NCBI GenBank assembly: GCA_023266195.1
Contig: JAHFRP010000009.1
Location: 62,001 to 126,000 of the forward strand
Direction: 5' to 3'
Source: Sulfuricella sp.
GTDB taxonomy: Bacteria > Pseudomonadota > Gammaproteobacteria > Burkholderiales > Sulfuricellaceae
Length of the DNA: 64,000 bases
A program made the translations under genes and the position numbers. Below the pieces are notes generated by a model. It ran no database searches. It saw nothing but the letters and a program-made list of their open reading frames with translations, and was not told the DNA's origin. This document shows positions 36,653 to 44,956 of this stretch, piece by piece (the first letter of the stretch is position 1; each line of letters opens with the position of its first letter).

Positions 36653-36886
36653 ATGTACCTCTACATCATCGCCATCGGCTGGGCCTATGTCGTGCTCTTG
36701 ATGGCCGTCACGGCCAAGAGCGTCGTTGCAGGCATCCTGACGTTCGTTTTCTACGGGCTGCTTCCGCTCGGGCTGGTGCTCTACATCACCCTGCGGCGGC
36801 TGCGGCGCTCACGCCAGATCGCCCAGGAGCGCCTTGGTCAGCCAGATCGAACCGATCCCAAGCCCGATCAGGAGCGCCTGCTGTAG
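36653..36886 (+). CDS. Small two-helix membrane protein of unknown function
   Basis: The 77-residue frame reads MYLYIIAIGWAYVVLLMAVT, AKSVVAGILTFVFYGLLPLG, LVLYITLRRLRRSRQ, giving two membrane helices and a basic, then acidic, tail. I do not recognise a named family. Its last 78 bases overlap the zupT 3-prime end on the other strand. No ribosome binding site is obvious, but the helices and positive-inside tail look like a real protein. Confidence 0.6.
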   Translation: MYLYIIAIGWAYVVLLMAVTAKSVVAGILTFVFYGLLPLGLVLYITLRRLRRSRQIAQERLGQPDRTDPKPDQERLL

Positions 36887-37597
36887 CGTGGCTTGCAGTT
36901 CCGGCCGCTTGTGCAGGCCGGGGATCAGGTCGGCCACCGCGACGTAGATCATGCTCGCCGCGGCGATGCCGAGACAGAACGGTATCCAGTCGCCCAGGGA
37001 TTGCAGCGCGAAATAGGCGATCACGCCGCCCACCACCGTGGCAATGCTCGACAACAGGTTGAGCAGGAAGGCCTGTTTCTTGGTGTAGCCGGAATGCAGC
37101 AGGATCAGGAAATCGCCCACTTCCTGCGGGATTTCATGGGCGATGATGGCGAGCGCCGTCACCACGCCGAGCTGGAAATTGGCCAGGAACGCGGCGGCGA
37201 TGATGATGCCGTCGACGAAATTGTGGAAGGTGTCCCCCACCATGATCATCAGGCCGCTGCGGCCATGGTCGTTATCGTTGCCGTGATGATGAACCGGCGC
37301 GTCGTGGGCTTCGCAGTGCGCGACGTGGCAGTGCCGCCACAGCACCAGCTTTTCCATCACGAAAAACAGCAGGATGCCGAACAGGATGGTGGCCGCGGTG
37401 TGCTCGACGCTCTTGGTCAGCTCGAACGCATGCGGCAGAATTTCCAGGAACGCCGCGCCGAGCAGGGCGCCGATGGCGTAGCTGACCAGCATCGGCACCC
37501 ACTCGGCGCGTGCCGACATGGCGAACGCAGCGGCGACGCTGATGCTGAGGACGCCGCCGAACAGGCTGGCGAGGATGATTCCGGTTAGTGTGGACAT
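36809..37597 (-). CDS. zupT: ZIP-family metal transporter
   Basis: ZIP proteins import Zn(II) and related divalent metals across the inner membrane. From the ATG at 37595-37597 the chain is 262 residues with about eight membrane helices and a His-rich loop (HCHVAHCEAHDAPVHHHGND, about residues 89-108). The conserved metal-site helices HNFVDGIIIAAAF and HEIPQEVGDFLILLHSGY follow. The symbol is by family; it could be a close ZIP relative of another name. A TTG-started longer frame exists, but the ATG fits the first helix. Confidence 0.87.
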   Translation of the reverse strand: MSTLTGIILASLFGGVLSISVAAAFAMSARAEWVPMLVSYAIGALLGAAFLEILPHAFELTKSVEHTAATILFGILLFFVMEKLVLWRHCHVAHCEAHDAPVHHHGNDNDHGRSGLMIMVGDTFHNFVDGIIIAAAFLANFQLGVVTALAIIAHEIPQEVGDFLILLHSGYTKKQAFLLNLLSSIATVVGGVIAYFALQSLGDWIPFCLGIAAASMIYVAVADLIPGLHKRPELQATLQQALLIGLGIGSIWLTKALLGDLA

Positions 37598-37607
37598 AGG
37601 CCCGCCA

Positions 37608-38405
37608 TTATACGGAATAACCCGGTTCAAGCCAGATCAGCGACGCCATGCGGCCGGTGGCGCCGTCGCGGCGATAGGAATAGAACCGCTCCCGGTCGCG
37701 GTAGGTGCACAAGCCACCGCCGTAGACGCGGGTTACGCCCATCAGGGCGAGACGCTGGCGCGCAAGGAAATAGATGTCGGCCAGCCATTTCCGCGCGCCG
37801 GGTTCCGTAGGGCGGGCTGTGCCCGCCGTGGCGGGCGAAGCCCGCCCTACATCGCGAGGGACAAACGCTTCCGCCGCCGCCGGATGGTGCGCCATGAAAG
37901 CCTGGCGCACTTCCTCGCCCACCTCGAATTCCTGCGGGCCGATGGCCGGGCCGAGCCAGACCAGCAGCCGCTCCGGCGCGACATCCATTGCCCGCACGGT
38001 GGCCTCGATCACGCCGCCCGCCAATCCGCGCCAGCCGGCGTGGGCCGCGGCCACCATCGTGCCGGCCTCGTCGCACAGCAACAGCGGCAGGCAATCGGCG
38101 GTCATGACCGCGCATACCGTGCCGGTTTTTTTTGCAAAGGCGGCGTCGGCTTCGGGCACGCCGCCGGCCCCGTCGGCATTGATCACGACATTGCCATGCA
38201 CCTGTTTCAGCCATACCGGATCGGCCGGCAGGCCGGCGCGCAACAGCGCACGGTTGCGTTCCACGGCGGCAGGATCGTCGCCGACATGGTCGCCCAGGTT
38301 GAGCGCGGCATACGGCCCACCGCTCACGCCGCCCTGGCGCGTGGTCTGCAAGGCGCGCACGGCGGCTGGCGCTGGCCAGTCCGGAACGAACCAGCCCTCA
38401 CTCAT
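37608..38405 (-). CDS. pgeF: Purine nucleoside phosphorylase YfiH/PgeF family (peptidoglycan editing factor)
   Basis: The laccase-domain YfiH family cleaves purine nucleosides and has been linked to peptidoglycan editing. The 265-residue chain from the ATG at 38403-38405 has the family metal-site text VWLKQVHGNVV, VMTADCLPLLLCDEAGTMVA, AAHAGWRGLAGGVIEATV and YSYRRDGATGRMASLIWL. About 15-20 residues (GRASPATAGTARPTEPGA, near 195-212) are encoded by a palindromic repeat at 37807-37850. The reading frame stays open, so the protein may still work. It follows rluD with a start/stop overlap. Confidence 0.93.
   Translation of the reverse strand: MSEGWFVPDWPAPAAVRALQTTRQGGVSGGPYAALNLGDHVGDDPAAVERNRALLRAGLPADPVWLKQVHGNVVINADGAGGVPEADAAFAKKTGTVCAVMTADCLPLLLCDEAGTMVAAAHAGWRGLAGGVIEATVRAMDVAPERLLVWLGPAIGPQEFEVGEEVRQAFMAHHPAAAEAFVPRDVGRASPATAGTARPTEPGARKWLADIYFLARQRLALMGVTRVYGGGLCTYRDRERFYSYRRDGATGRMASLIWLEPGYSV
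37807..37850. repeat. GTAGGGCGGGC palindrome inside pgeF
   Basis: GTAGGGCGGGCTGTGCCCGC and the mirrored half ending GCCCGCCCTAC form a near-perfect palindrome of 44 bases. This type of element is common between genes in betaproteobacteria, but here it lies within a coding frame and is translated. It is related in style to the GTAGGTCGGGCACCCC elements at 49422-49499 and 62682-62753. Confidence 0.85.
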
Positions 38406-39387
38406 GACGTAGCGCCTGCAATAAATCGGCCATGTCTGCCGGCAGCTCCACGCGCCACTCCATCGCCTCACCGCTGACCGGATGGATCAGCCCCAGCCGT
38501 TCGGCGTGCAGCGCCTGGCGGTTGAGCGCTTTGACCGCCGCGCGCAACGACGGCGGCAAATTGATCGGACGTCCGCCGTAAACCGGATCGGCTGCCAGCG
38601 CATGGCCGATGGACAGCATGTGCACCCGGATCTGGTGGGTGCGGCCGGTTTCCAGGCTGCACCGGATCAGGGTGTGGTATTCGAACTGCTCCAGCACGGC
38701 GTAATGCGTCACGGCCGGCTTGCCGTTGTGAACGATCGCCATCTTGACGCGCTGGCTGGGGTGTCGCCCCAGCGGCGCTTCCACCGTGCCGTCCCGCGCC
38801 ACGATGCCCTGCACCACCGCGAGGTAGTCGCGCTTCACGCTGCGTGCCTGGAGCTGGCGCACCAGGTCGGTCTGGCTGGTCAGCGTTTTCGCCACCACCA
38901 ATAGCCCGCTGGTGTCCTTGTCGAGGCGGTGGACGATGCCGGCGCGGGGGATGGCGGCGAGCTGCGGCGCGTGGTGCAGCAAGGCGTTGAGCATGGTGCC
39001 CTGCCAGTTGCCGCTGCCGGGGTGCACCACCAGGCCGGCCGGCTTGTTGACCGCCAGCAGCGCGGCGTCCTCGTAGACGATGTCGAGCGCGATGTCCTCC
39101 GCCGCATAGGGCGTTTCGGAAGGGTGCAGCTCCGGCTCGACCAGCACCTTCTCGCCGCCCCAGACCGCCTGCTTGGGCGCGACATGGTGTCCGTCCAGGG
39201 TGACGCGCCGGTCCTTGATCCAGGTTTGCAGGCGGCTGCGCGAATAATCCGGCAGCAATTGCTGCAGCGCCTGGTCGAGCCGCATGCCGGCGCATTCGGG
39301 CGGGATCGCCAAGTTGATGGGATGCGGATTTGGGTTATAATCGGGTGAGTCGCCACTCACGGCCGTAATGGTATCGGAACTATTCAT
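38398..39387 (-). CDS. rluD: 23S rRNA pseudouridine synthase RluD
   Basis: RluD makes pseudouridines 1911, 1915 and 1917 in helix 69 of 23S rRNA. The 329-residue chain has an S4 domain (MRLDQALQQLLPDYSRSRLQ ... WIKDRRVTLDG). The catalytic aspartate is in HRLDKDTSGLLVVAK, followed by PLGRHPSQRVKMAI and GRTHQIRVHMLSIGHALAAD. I set the start at the ATG at 39385-39387, which shares CATG with the divergent bamD start; a GTG nine codons later is an alternative. Neither has a strong ribosome binding site. Its end overlaps the pgeF start. Confidence 0.93.
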   Translation of the reverse strand: MNSSDTITAVSGDSPDYNPNPHPINLAIPPECAGMRLDQALQQLLPDYSRSRLQTWIKDRRVTLDGHHVAPKQAVWGGEKVLVEPELHPSETPYAAEDIALDIVYEDAALLAVNKPAGLVVHPGSGNWQGTMLNALLHHAPQLAAIPRAGIVHRLDKDTSGLLVVAKTLTSQTDLVRQLQARSVKRDYLAVVQGIVARDGTVEAPLGRHPSQRVKMAIVHNGKPAVTHYAVLEQFEYHTLIRCSLETGRTHQIRVHMLSIGHALAADPVYGGRPINLPPSLRAAVKALNRQALHAERLGLIHPVSGEAMEWRVELPADMADLLQALRHE

Positions 39388-40213
39388 GAGACTTAGTTTA
39401 GCGTTAATTCTCGCATTGTTGCTAACGGCTTGCGGCCTGCTGCCGGAAGTCCAGGATGAAACCAAGGGCTGGTCGGCCCAGAAACTCTACACCGAGGCCA
39501 AGTCGGAAATGGCCGAGGGCAACTACGAAAAAGCCACCCAGTATTTCGAGAAGCTGGAAGCGCGCTATCCTTACGGCCGCTACGCCCAGCAGTCGCAGAT
39601 CGAGGTTGCCTACGCCTATTACAAGTCCGGCGAGCCCGCCTCCGCCATCGCCGCCTGCGACCGCTTCATCAAGCTGCACCCCGGACATCCCAATGTGGAT
39701 TACGTCTACTACCTGAAAGGGCTGGTGAACTTCAACGACGACCTGGGCCTGCTCGGCGCGCTGGCGGACAAGGTGGCGGAAACCTCCGAGACGCTCGCGC
39801 CGCTGGCCAAGCAGGACATGACCGAGCGCGACCCGAAAGCGGCGCGCGAGGCCTTCGAATCCTTCAAGGAACTGGCGACCCGCTTCCCCGACAGCAAATA
39901 CACGCCGGACGCGGTCGCCCGCATGAAGTACCTGGTCAACACGCTGGCTTCGTACGAGGTTCACGTTGCGCGCTACTACTACCGGCGCGCCGCCTATGTC
40001 GCCGCCGTCAACCGCGCCCAGGGCGCGCTGCAACAGTACCCGCAGGCCCCGGCCGTGGAGGAGGCGCTGACCATCATGGTGAAATCCTACGATGCGCTCG
40101 GCATGAACGATCTGCGCGACGACACCCTGCGCATCATGCAAAAGAACTTCCCCAACAGCCGCTACTTCGCCCTGGCGAAGAAGTCGGACACGCCGTGGTG
40201 GAAAATCTGGTAA
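39386..40213 (+). CDS. bamD: Outer membrane assembly lipoprotein BamD
   Basis: BamD (ComL) is the essential lipoprotein of the BAM complex. The 275-residue precursor has a lipoprotein signal (MRLSLALILALLLTAC, lipobox LTAC) and a series of TPR helices (AQKLYTEAKSEMAEGNYEKA; YAQQSQIEVAYAYYKSGEPA; VARYYYRRAAYVAAVNRAQG). Family length is right. It is divergent from rluD, with start codons overlapping, so each promoter must lie inside the other gene or upstream of the shared CATG. It is a separate locus from bamB. Confidence 0.95.
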   Translation: MRLSLALILALLLTACGLLPEVQDETKGWSAQKLYTEAKSEMAEGNYEKATQYFEKLEARYPYGRYAQQSQIEVAYAYYKSGEPASAIAACDRFIKLHPGHPNVDYVYYLKGLVNFNDDLGLLGALADKVAETSETLAPLAKQDMTERDPKAAREAFESFKELATRFPDSKYTPDAVARMKYLVNTLASYEVHVARYYYRRAAYVAAVNRAQGALQQYPQAPAVEEALTIMVKSYDALGMNDLRDDTLRIMQKNFPNSRYFALAKKSDTPWWKIW

Positions 40214-40243
40214 GAGAAAAAGCGGTTCCGAGTTTTTAATTCT

Positions 40244-40310
40244 CGATTTTGAGTTGTGGAGCGCCTGCGCTCAACAACTCAAAATTCACCCTTCAAAACT
40301 CAAAATCGAT
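40244..40310. terminator. Alternative hairpins between bamD and convergent 67-residue gene
   Basis: CGATTTTGAGTTGT at 40244-40257 can pair with ACAACTCAAAATT at 40274-40286 or with AAACTCAAAATCGAT at 40296-40310. The last arm overlaps the 3-prime end of the 67-residue gene. It looks like a bidirectional terminator built from a duplicated arm. Confidence 0.55.
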
Positions 40311-40496
40311 TTTCTCCCCCCTGCGCAGCCGTTCCTGCCTCTCGGCGGTTTGCGGGGTACGGCCCAGCAGCGTGAACAGCCGGGCATCGTCCACCCATTG
40401 CAGCCGCTCCAGGTCGGTCAATTGCGAAAACGCCCGCAGCTGCTCTTCGCTCACGAAGTAGCTGTAGCCGCCTCGCAATTCCGGTTTCTCGATCAT
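40293..40496 (-). CDS. Small protein paired with nucleotidyltransferase, 67 residues
   Basis: The 67-residue product (MIEKPELRGGYSYFVSEEQL, RAFSQLTDLERLQWVDDARL) is a soluble, charged protein with a PQTAERQERLR tail. I do not know a named family. It starts immediately after the stop of the nucleotidyltransferase gene, so the two are coupled. Such pairs recur in environmental proteobacteria and could be toxin-antitoxin-like, but nothing here proves it. Confidence 0.7.
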   Translation of the reverse strand: MIEKPELRGGYSYFVSEEQLRAFSQLTDLERLQWVDDARLFTLLGRTPQTAERQERLRRGEKIDFEF

Positions 40497-40979
40497 TTAC
40501 GGCCTTCCCGATTTCAAATGCCGGATGTCCGAAATATCCTGTGCACGGCCCGCCTGTTCCTTGAGAGAGATCATGTCTTCCACGGAAGCCAGTGAAACCG
40601 GGACACCCGCCAAGTCCCGCGTCTCACGGCGGCAATAAGCCTGCTCGAAGGGAAGCTCGACACCGATCAGGACATCCACCGTAGGAACGTTCTTCTCCGC
40701 GCCTTGCAGCGCGAAGGCGATCATGTTCCGCTTTTCCACCCATTCGGCGCGCTTGCCCGCATCGCACAAGTCTTCCAGCAAAACCGGCAAAGCCGGCTTA
40801 AGCCCGAGTTCCCGCACCGCATCGAAAAAACCCTGCAAATTCGCCGAATCCAGGGCCAGCGCCAAATCCACATCCATGGTCATGCGCGGCACGCCATGCA
40901 GATTCATGGCGAGGCCGCCGACCAACAAATACCTGACCCGATGCCGTTCCAGGGAGCGAAACAGGTCAAGGTAAAACAT
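40497..40979 (-). CDS. Nucleotidyltransferase-fold protein (AbiEii/MNT-like)
   Basis: From the ATG at 40977-40979 the chain is 160 residues. The N-terminal segment YLLVGGLAMNLHGVPRMTMD, then VDLAL, matches the polymerase-beta-like nucleotidyltransferase signature: GG followed by a DxD pair, here DVD. A later acidic residue in PTVDVLIG may complete the site. Such proteins include AbiEii toxins and MNT antitoxins of HEPN-MNT pairs. A small gene follows directly. It ends near glnB, which precedes it on the same strand by 7 bases. Confidence 0.78.
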   Translation of the reverse strand: MFYLDLFRSLERHRVRYLLVGGLAMNLHGVPRMTMDVDLALALDSANLQGFFDAVRELGLKPALPVLLEDLCDAGKRAEWVEKRNMIAFALQGAEKNVPTVDVLIGVELPFEQAYCRRETRDLAGVPVSLASVEDMISLKEQAGRAQDISDIRHLKSGRP

Positions 40980-40986
40980 TTCGCGC

Positions 40987-41340
<354 letters not shown>

Positions 41341-41345
41341 TTATG

Positions 41346-41585
41346 ATCCTAGAAACCTCAGTTGGACGGGTTGGAGTGTGCGGTTTTGCGGGTGCAGGGC
41401 AAGGCGCAACGACGCGGAATGGCTATTCCCTTCCAAGGAGTTGCAACACCGCCATGCGCCCGCAAAACCGTGCAATCCAGCCCGTAGCGCTATCACCAAA
41501 CGGGTGAACGTGAACATCACTATAAAGTTGTTTAGAACCAAAATCCTATCCCTCATGGCAAGCGGTCAACTGAGGTTTCTAGGAT
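41346..41585. mobile_element. MITE-like element, 240 bp with 19-bp perfect terminal inverted repeats
   Basis: ATCCTAGAAACCTCAGTTG at 41346-41364 is exactly reversed at 41567-41585. The interior has no gene, but has inner complementary segments (TGTGCGGTTTTGCGGG and CCCGCAAAACCGTGCA; GGAATGGCTATTCC). It lies directly after the nadE stop and just upstream of glnB, so it may alter glnB expression. No clear target-site duplication is seen. It is a likely non-autonomous derivative of an insertion sequence. Confidence 0.85.
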
Positions 41586-41587
41586 GA

Positions 41588-43195
41588 TTACTGCATCCAT
41601 GGATGATACTTCGAAGTAATGGGGTAACGCCGGTCCTTGCCGAATCCGCGCGGGGTCACCCGCACGCCCACCGGCGCCTGGCGGCGCTTGAACTCGTTGA
41701 TGTCGATCAGCTTGACGACGCGGCGCACGTCTTTTTCAGCGTAGCCCATGGCGATGATGTCGTGCGGGCACATGTCGAGTTCGACGTAGGATTCCATGAT
41801 GGCGTCCAGTATCTCGTAAGGCGGCAGCGAATCCTGGTCGGTCTGGTCGTGGCGCAGTTCGGCGGAGGGCGCGCGGGTAATCACCCGCTCGGGAATCGCC
41901 GCGCCGAGGCCGTTGCGGTAGCGCGCCAGGCGGTAGACCATGGTTTTCGGCACGTCCTTCAGCACCGCGAACCCGCCCGCCATGTCGCCGTACAGCGTGG
42001 CGTAGCCCACCGCCATTTCGCTCTTGTTGCCGGTGGTCAGCACCACCGAGCCGTATTTGTTCGACAGCGCCATCAGCAGCGTGCCCCTGATCCGCGCCTG
42101 GATATTCTCCTCGGTGGTATCGAACGGCACCGCGTCGAACTCCTCCGCCAGCGTGTTCAGGAAAGCGTCGAAGGCCGGCTTGATCGGCAGCACGCTGTAG
42201 CGCACCTTCAGCCGCCCGGCCATGGCCTCGGCATCCTGCTGGCTCATGTCGGCGGTAAACTCCGACGGCATCATCACCGCCCGCACCCGCTCCGGCCCCA
42301 GCGCATCCACCGCGATCGCCAGCGTCAGCGCCGAATCGATCCCGCCGGACAAGCCGATCACCGCGCCGGGGAAACCGTTCTTGTCGACGTAATCCTTCAC
42401 GCCCAGGCACAGCGCCTGGTAAACCGAAGCCTCGATCGGCAGCTGGGGCGCGATTTCGCCCGCCAGCGGCTGATCGGCGGCCAGCTCGACGATGCGCAGA
42501 CTTTCTTCGAACGCCGGCAGCTGGTGGACCAGCGTGCCCTCGCCATCCATCACGAAGGAAGCGCCGTCGAACACCAGCTCGTCCTGGCCGCCAATCAGGT
42601 TGGCGTAGAACACCGGCAGGCCGCTTTCGCCGATGCGGTCGCGCACCGCTTCGTAACGCGACACCTGCTTGTTCATGTGATAGGGCGAGGCATTCAGCAC
42701 CAGCAGCACATCCGCATTGGCGTGGAGCGCGCAAGTGGCAGCACCCTCCTCCCAGATGTCGGCGCAGATATTGATGCCGAACTTGACGCCCTCGACCTCG
42801 AACACGCAAGCCTCGCGGCCCGGCACGAAATAGCGCACCTCGTCGAACACGGAATGGTTGGGCAGGATCTGCTTGTGGTAGGTGGCGGCCACCTTGCCGT
42901 CGCGCAGCACGGAGGCGGCGTTATAGCGATGCCGGCCTTGCCGGTGCGGATGGCCGACCACCACGGCAATACCCTGAATCTCGCGTGCCAGGCCGAACAG
43001 CGCCTGGTCGCAGGCGGCGTAGAATCCCTCGCGCAGCAGCAGGTCTTCCGGCGGATATCCGGTCAGCGCGAGTTCCGGCGTGATCATGATCTGCGCGCCT
43101 TCAGCCTTGGCACGATTGGCATAATCGAGAATCTTCGCGGCATTCCCGGCAAGGTCGCCGACGACACAGTTGATTTGGGCGATGGCAATCTTCAT
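41588..43195 (-). CDS. nadE: Glutamine-dependent NAD(+) synthetase
   Basis: NadE makes NAD from deamido-NAD using glutamine. The 535-residue chain has an N-terminal nitrilase-type glutaminase domain with Glu in TPELALTGYPPEDLL, Lys in HKQILPNHSVFDE and Cys in ICADIWEEG. The C-terminal synthetase domain has the PP-loop GLSGGIDSALTLAIAVDALG (residues about 279-298). I use the ATG at 43193-43195 (MKIAIAQINCVVGD); an ATG three codons upstream is also possible. Confidence 0.97.
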   Translation of the reverse strand: MKIAIAQINCVVGDLAGNAAKILDYANRAKAEGAQIMITPELALTGYPPEDLLLREGFYAACDQALFGLAREIQGIAVVVGHPHRQGRHRYNAASVLRDGKVAATYHKQILPNHSVFDEVRYFVPGREACVFEVEGVKFGINICADIWEEGAATCALHANADVLLVLNASPYHMNKQVSRYEAVRDRIGESGLPVFYANLIGGQDELVFDGASFVMDGEGTLVHQLPAFEESLRIVELAADQPLAGEIAPQLPIEASVYQALCLGVKDYVDKNGFPGAVIGLSGGIDSALTLAIAVDALGPERVRAVMMPSEFTADMSQQDAEAMAGRLKVRYSVLPIKPAFDAFLNTLAEEFDAVPFDTTEENIQARIRGTLLMALSNKYGSVVLTTGNKSEMAVGYATLYGDMAGGFAVLKDVPKTMVYRLARYRNGLGAAIPERVITRAPSAELRHDQTDQDSLPPYEILDAIMESYVELDMCPHDIIAMGYAEKDVRRVVKLIDINEFKRRQAPVGVRVTPRGFGKDRRYPITSKYHPWMQ

Positions 43196-43291
43196 GACGC
43201 TCATTCTACCATTGCCCGGCACATCCTTGTCATGCCGGATGCGGCGGCGTATAGTCATATCTTACTTTGTCTTACCGCGCGGAGGTTCAAA

Positions 43292-43552
43292 ATGGAAACG
43301 ACCCGGCTATCCAGCAAGGGACAGGTGATTCTTCCCAAGGCCGTGCGGGAGTCCCATCACTGGGCGCCCGGCACTGAATTCGTGGTCGAGGACACACCCG
43401 AAGGGGTACTGCTGCGGCCCGCCAAATCTTTCAAGCCCACGCGCCTGGAAGACGTGATCGGCTGCACCGGCTACAAAGGGCCGGCGAAGACGCTGGAAGA
43501 AATGGAAGAAGCCATTGCCAAGGGGATCAAGGAACGCCATGCTCGCGGTTGA
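43292..43552 (+). CDS. vapB: AbrB/MazE-type antitoxin (VapB-like)
   Basis: The 86-residue protein starts METTRLSSKGQVILPKAVRE, the swapped-hairpin AbrB DNA-binding fold, with GTEFVVEDTPEGVLLRPAKS. Its C-terminal part (LEDVIGCTGYKGPAKTLEEM) would bind the toxin. It precedes a PIN-domain toxin gene with a 14-base overlap. The ribosome binding site is GGAGG. It should repress its own promoter together with the toxin. Confidence 0.88.
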   Translation: METTRLSSKGQVILPKAVRESHHWAPGTEFVVEDTPEGVLLRPAKSFKPTRLEDVIGCTGYKGPAKTLEEMEEAIAKGIKERHARG

Positions 43553-43928
43553 TACCAACCTCGTCGTCAGGCTGCTCGCCAGCGACGACGCAGCCCAGAC
43601 CAAGCGCGCCGCGGCAGTGTTTTCCGGCGGACAGATTTTTATCTCGAAAACCGTGCTGCTCGAATCCGAATGGGTACTTCGCTTCTCGTATGAACTGTCA
43701 CCGAAAATCGTCTTGCAGGCCTTACGCAATGTGGTCGGTTTGCCTAATGTCGTAATGGAGCAGCCAAGTGCAATCGCCGAAGCCCTCGATGGGTTCGAGC
43801 GGGGTCTCGACTTTGCCGATGCGCTGCACCTCGCAGGCAGCCGACGCGCCGGACGGTTCGCCACTTTCGACAAGAAGCTGATCAGACGGGCGGAGAAGCT
43901 GACGGATATTGAATTGGTGCTGGCTTAA
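43539..43928 (+). CDS. vapC: PIN-domain toxin (VapC-like ribonuclease)
   Basis: From the ATG at 43539 the 129-residue product has the PIN-domain acidic residues: MLAVDTNLVVRLLASDD (first Asp), a Glu in LLESEWVL, FADALHLAGS and FATFDKKL. VapC toxins cleave tRNA or rRNA when the antitoxin is degraded. The gene overlaps its antitoxin by 14 bases. Its TAA stop lies within the left terminal repeat of the 43925-44073 element. Confidence 0.88.
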   Translation: MLAVDTNLVVRLLASDDAAQTKRAAAVFSGGQIFISKTVLLESEWVLRFSYELSPKIVLQALRNVVGLPNVVMEQPSAIAEALDGFERGLDFADALHLAGSRRAGRFATFDKKLIRRAEKLTDIELVLA

Positions 43929-44073
43929 CAGGGTGTTGAAAAACTACTGCGGGGGCGTGATGCGTTGTCAAAAACAGGCTCAGAATGCTCATTTACTCCA
44001 TGTAAACTCCGCTTCTTCGCCTGTTTTTTCCTAGCCTGACGCCCCCTCGCTACGTTTTTCAACACCCTGTTAA
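43925..44073. mobile_element. MITE-like palindrome, 149 bp with 20-bp perfect terminal repeats
   Basis: TTAACAGGGTGTTGAAAAAC at 43925-43944 is exactly reversed at 44054-44073. The interior also mirrors itself (GCGGGGGCGTGATG against CTGACGCCCCCTCGC; AAAACAGGC against GCCTGTTTTTT), so the whole can fold into one long hairpin. No coding capacity. The left end supplies the stop codon of vapC. Confidence 0.85.
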
Positions 44074-44109
44074 GGAAGCCCCCGCTCTACTGGGTAATTC
44101 AGTGTTTCC

Positions 44110-44904
44110 TTAGTTCTGTGCGGCGACGGTCTTCAGCCACGCCACGATCTGCTCGCGGCCGGCAATGGGCGTATTGGCGTGATCCGACTCGACCACGACG
44201 TAACGGCTCAGCGGATGCGGGGGCGACTTGTCGAACGCATAGGCCGATCCTGCCGGGTACAGTGGATCATGGGTGCCGATCAACCAGAATAACGGCACAG
44301 GCTTCGGAATTCGGGCTGTGCTGGTCGGCATGTCGCCCAATCCCAGCGGATCGAAGTAACTGAGAAAGATGTACGCCTTGGTGCTCAGGCCACGCTTCCT
44401 GCCCTGATTGGTATCGACGAAGCTGATTCGCTCGTCGCCCTTGCCGGAGGCCACCAGCTGCCGCGCCAGATCCACGGTCTCCCTGGTCGTCCCCTTGTCG
44501 TAGCTCCGCTGCGGGACGTGACCTGGCGCCATGGCCAGGATGCCGTCCAGGTCGCCGCCGCTGCCGGCATAGGCGATAGCGGCGTTGGCGCCGAAGCTGT
44601 GGCCGGCGACCACGACGCGTTTGACACCCTTTGCCCGTAGTTCCCTGACCGCATCGGCAATCTGCTTCAGAGCCGACTCATAGGGTTCGTCATAAAGGCG
44701 GCTGCCCGCCCAGGGCATGGTGAGTTCGATCACCGGCCAACCCTCGTGCTCGATGGCATTCGATACCGTCAGATGCCAGGGCGGCGGCATACTCCACTTG
44801 CCGTGCATCATCACCACGCCGATGGCGGGATCGGCCCAGCCGGGCGTTGCCGATAATGCCAGCAACAGCGCAGTCGATCTCAGAAAATGCAGAATTGTCG
44901 TCAC
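44110..44904 (-). CDS. Exported alpha/beta-hydrolase-fold protein
   Basis: The 264-residue precursor has a signal peptide (FLRSTALLLALSATPGWAD). It has the alpha/beta hydrolase layout: an oxyanion-side HGKW near residue 34, nucleophile elbow VVAGHSFGANAAIAYAG (GxSxG, Ser at about 104), a late HDPLYPAGS for the acid and SDHANTPI for the histidine. The substrate is unknown; it could be an esterase or a lipid- or polymer-acting enzyme of the periplasm. It stands alone between the vapBC-linked repeat and sucD. Confidence 0.75.
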   Translation of the reverse strand: MTTILHFLRSTALLLALSATPGWADPAIGVVMMHGKWSMPPPWHLTVSNAIEHEGWPVIELTMPWAGSRLYDEPYESALKQIADAVRELRAKGVKRVVVAGHSFGANAAIAYAGSGGDLDGILAMAPGHVPQRSYDKGTTRETVDLARQLVASGKGDERISFVDTNQGRKRGLSTKAYIFLSYFDPLGLGDMPTSTARIPKPVPLFWLIGTHDPLYPAGSAYAFDKSPPHPLSRYVVVESDHANTPIAGREQIVAWLKTVAAQN

Positions 44905-44956
44905 AATTTCGCTCTTCGATAAGGGTCGATTGGCAGCGTTCTACTTTGAAAAATCG

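Noticed and set aside
41603-43291. Long plus-strand frame antisense to nadE that runs into vapB
   Set aside because: Only the last 86 codons (from 43292) encode a known fold; the rest is the high-GC shadow of nadE.
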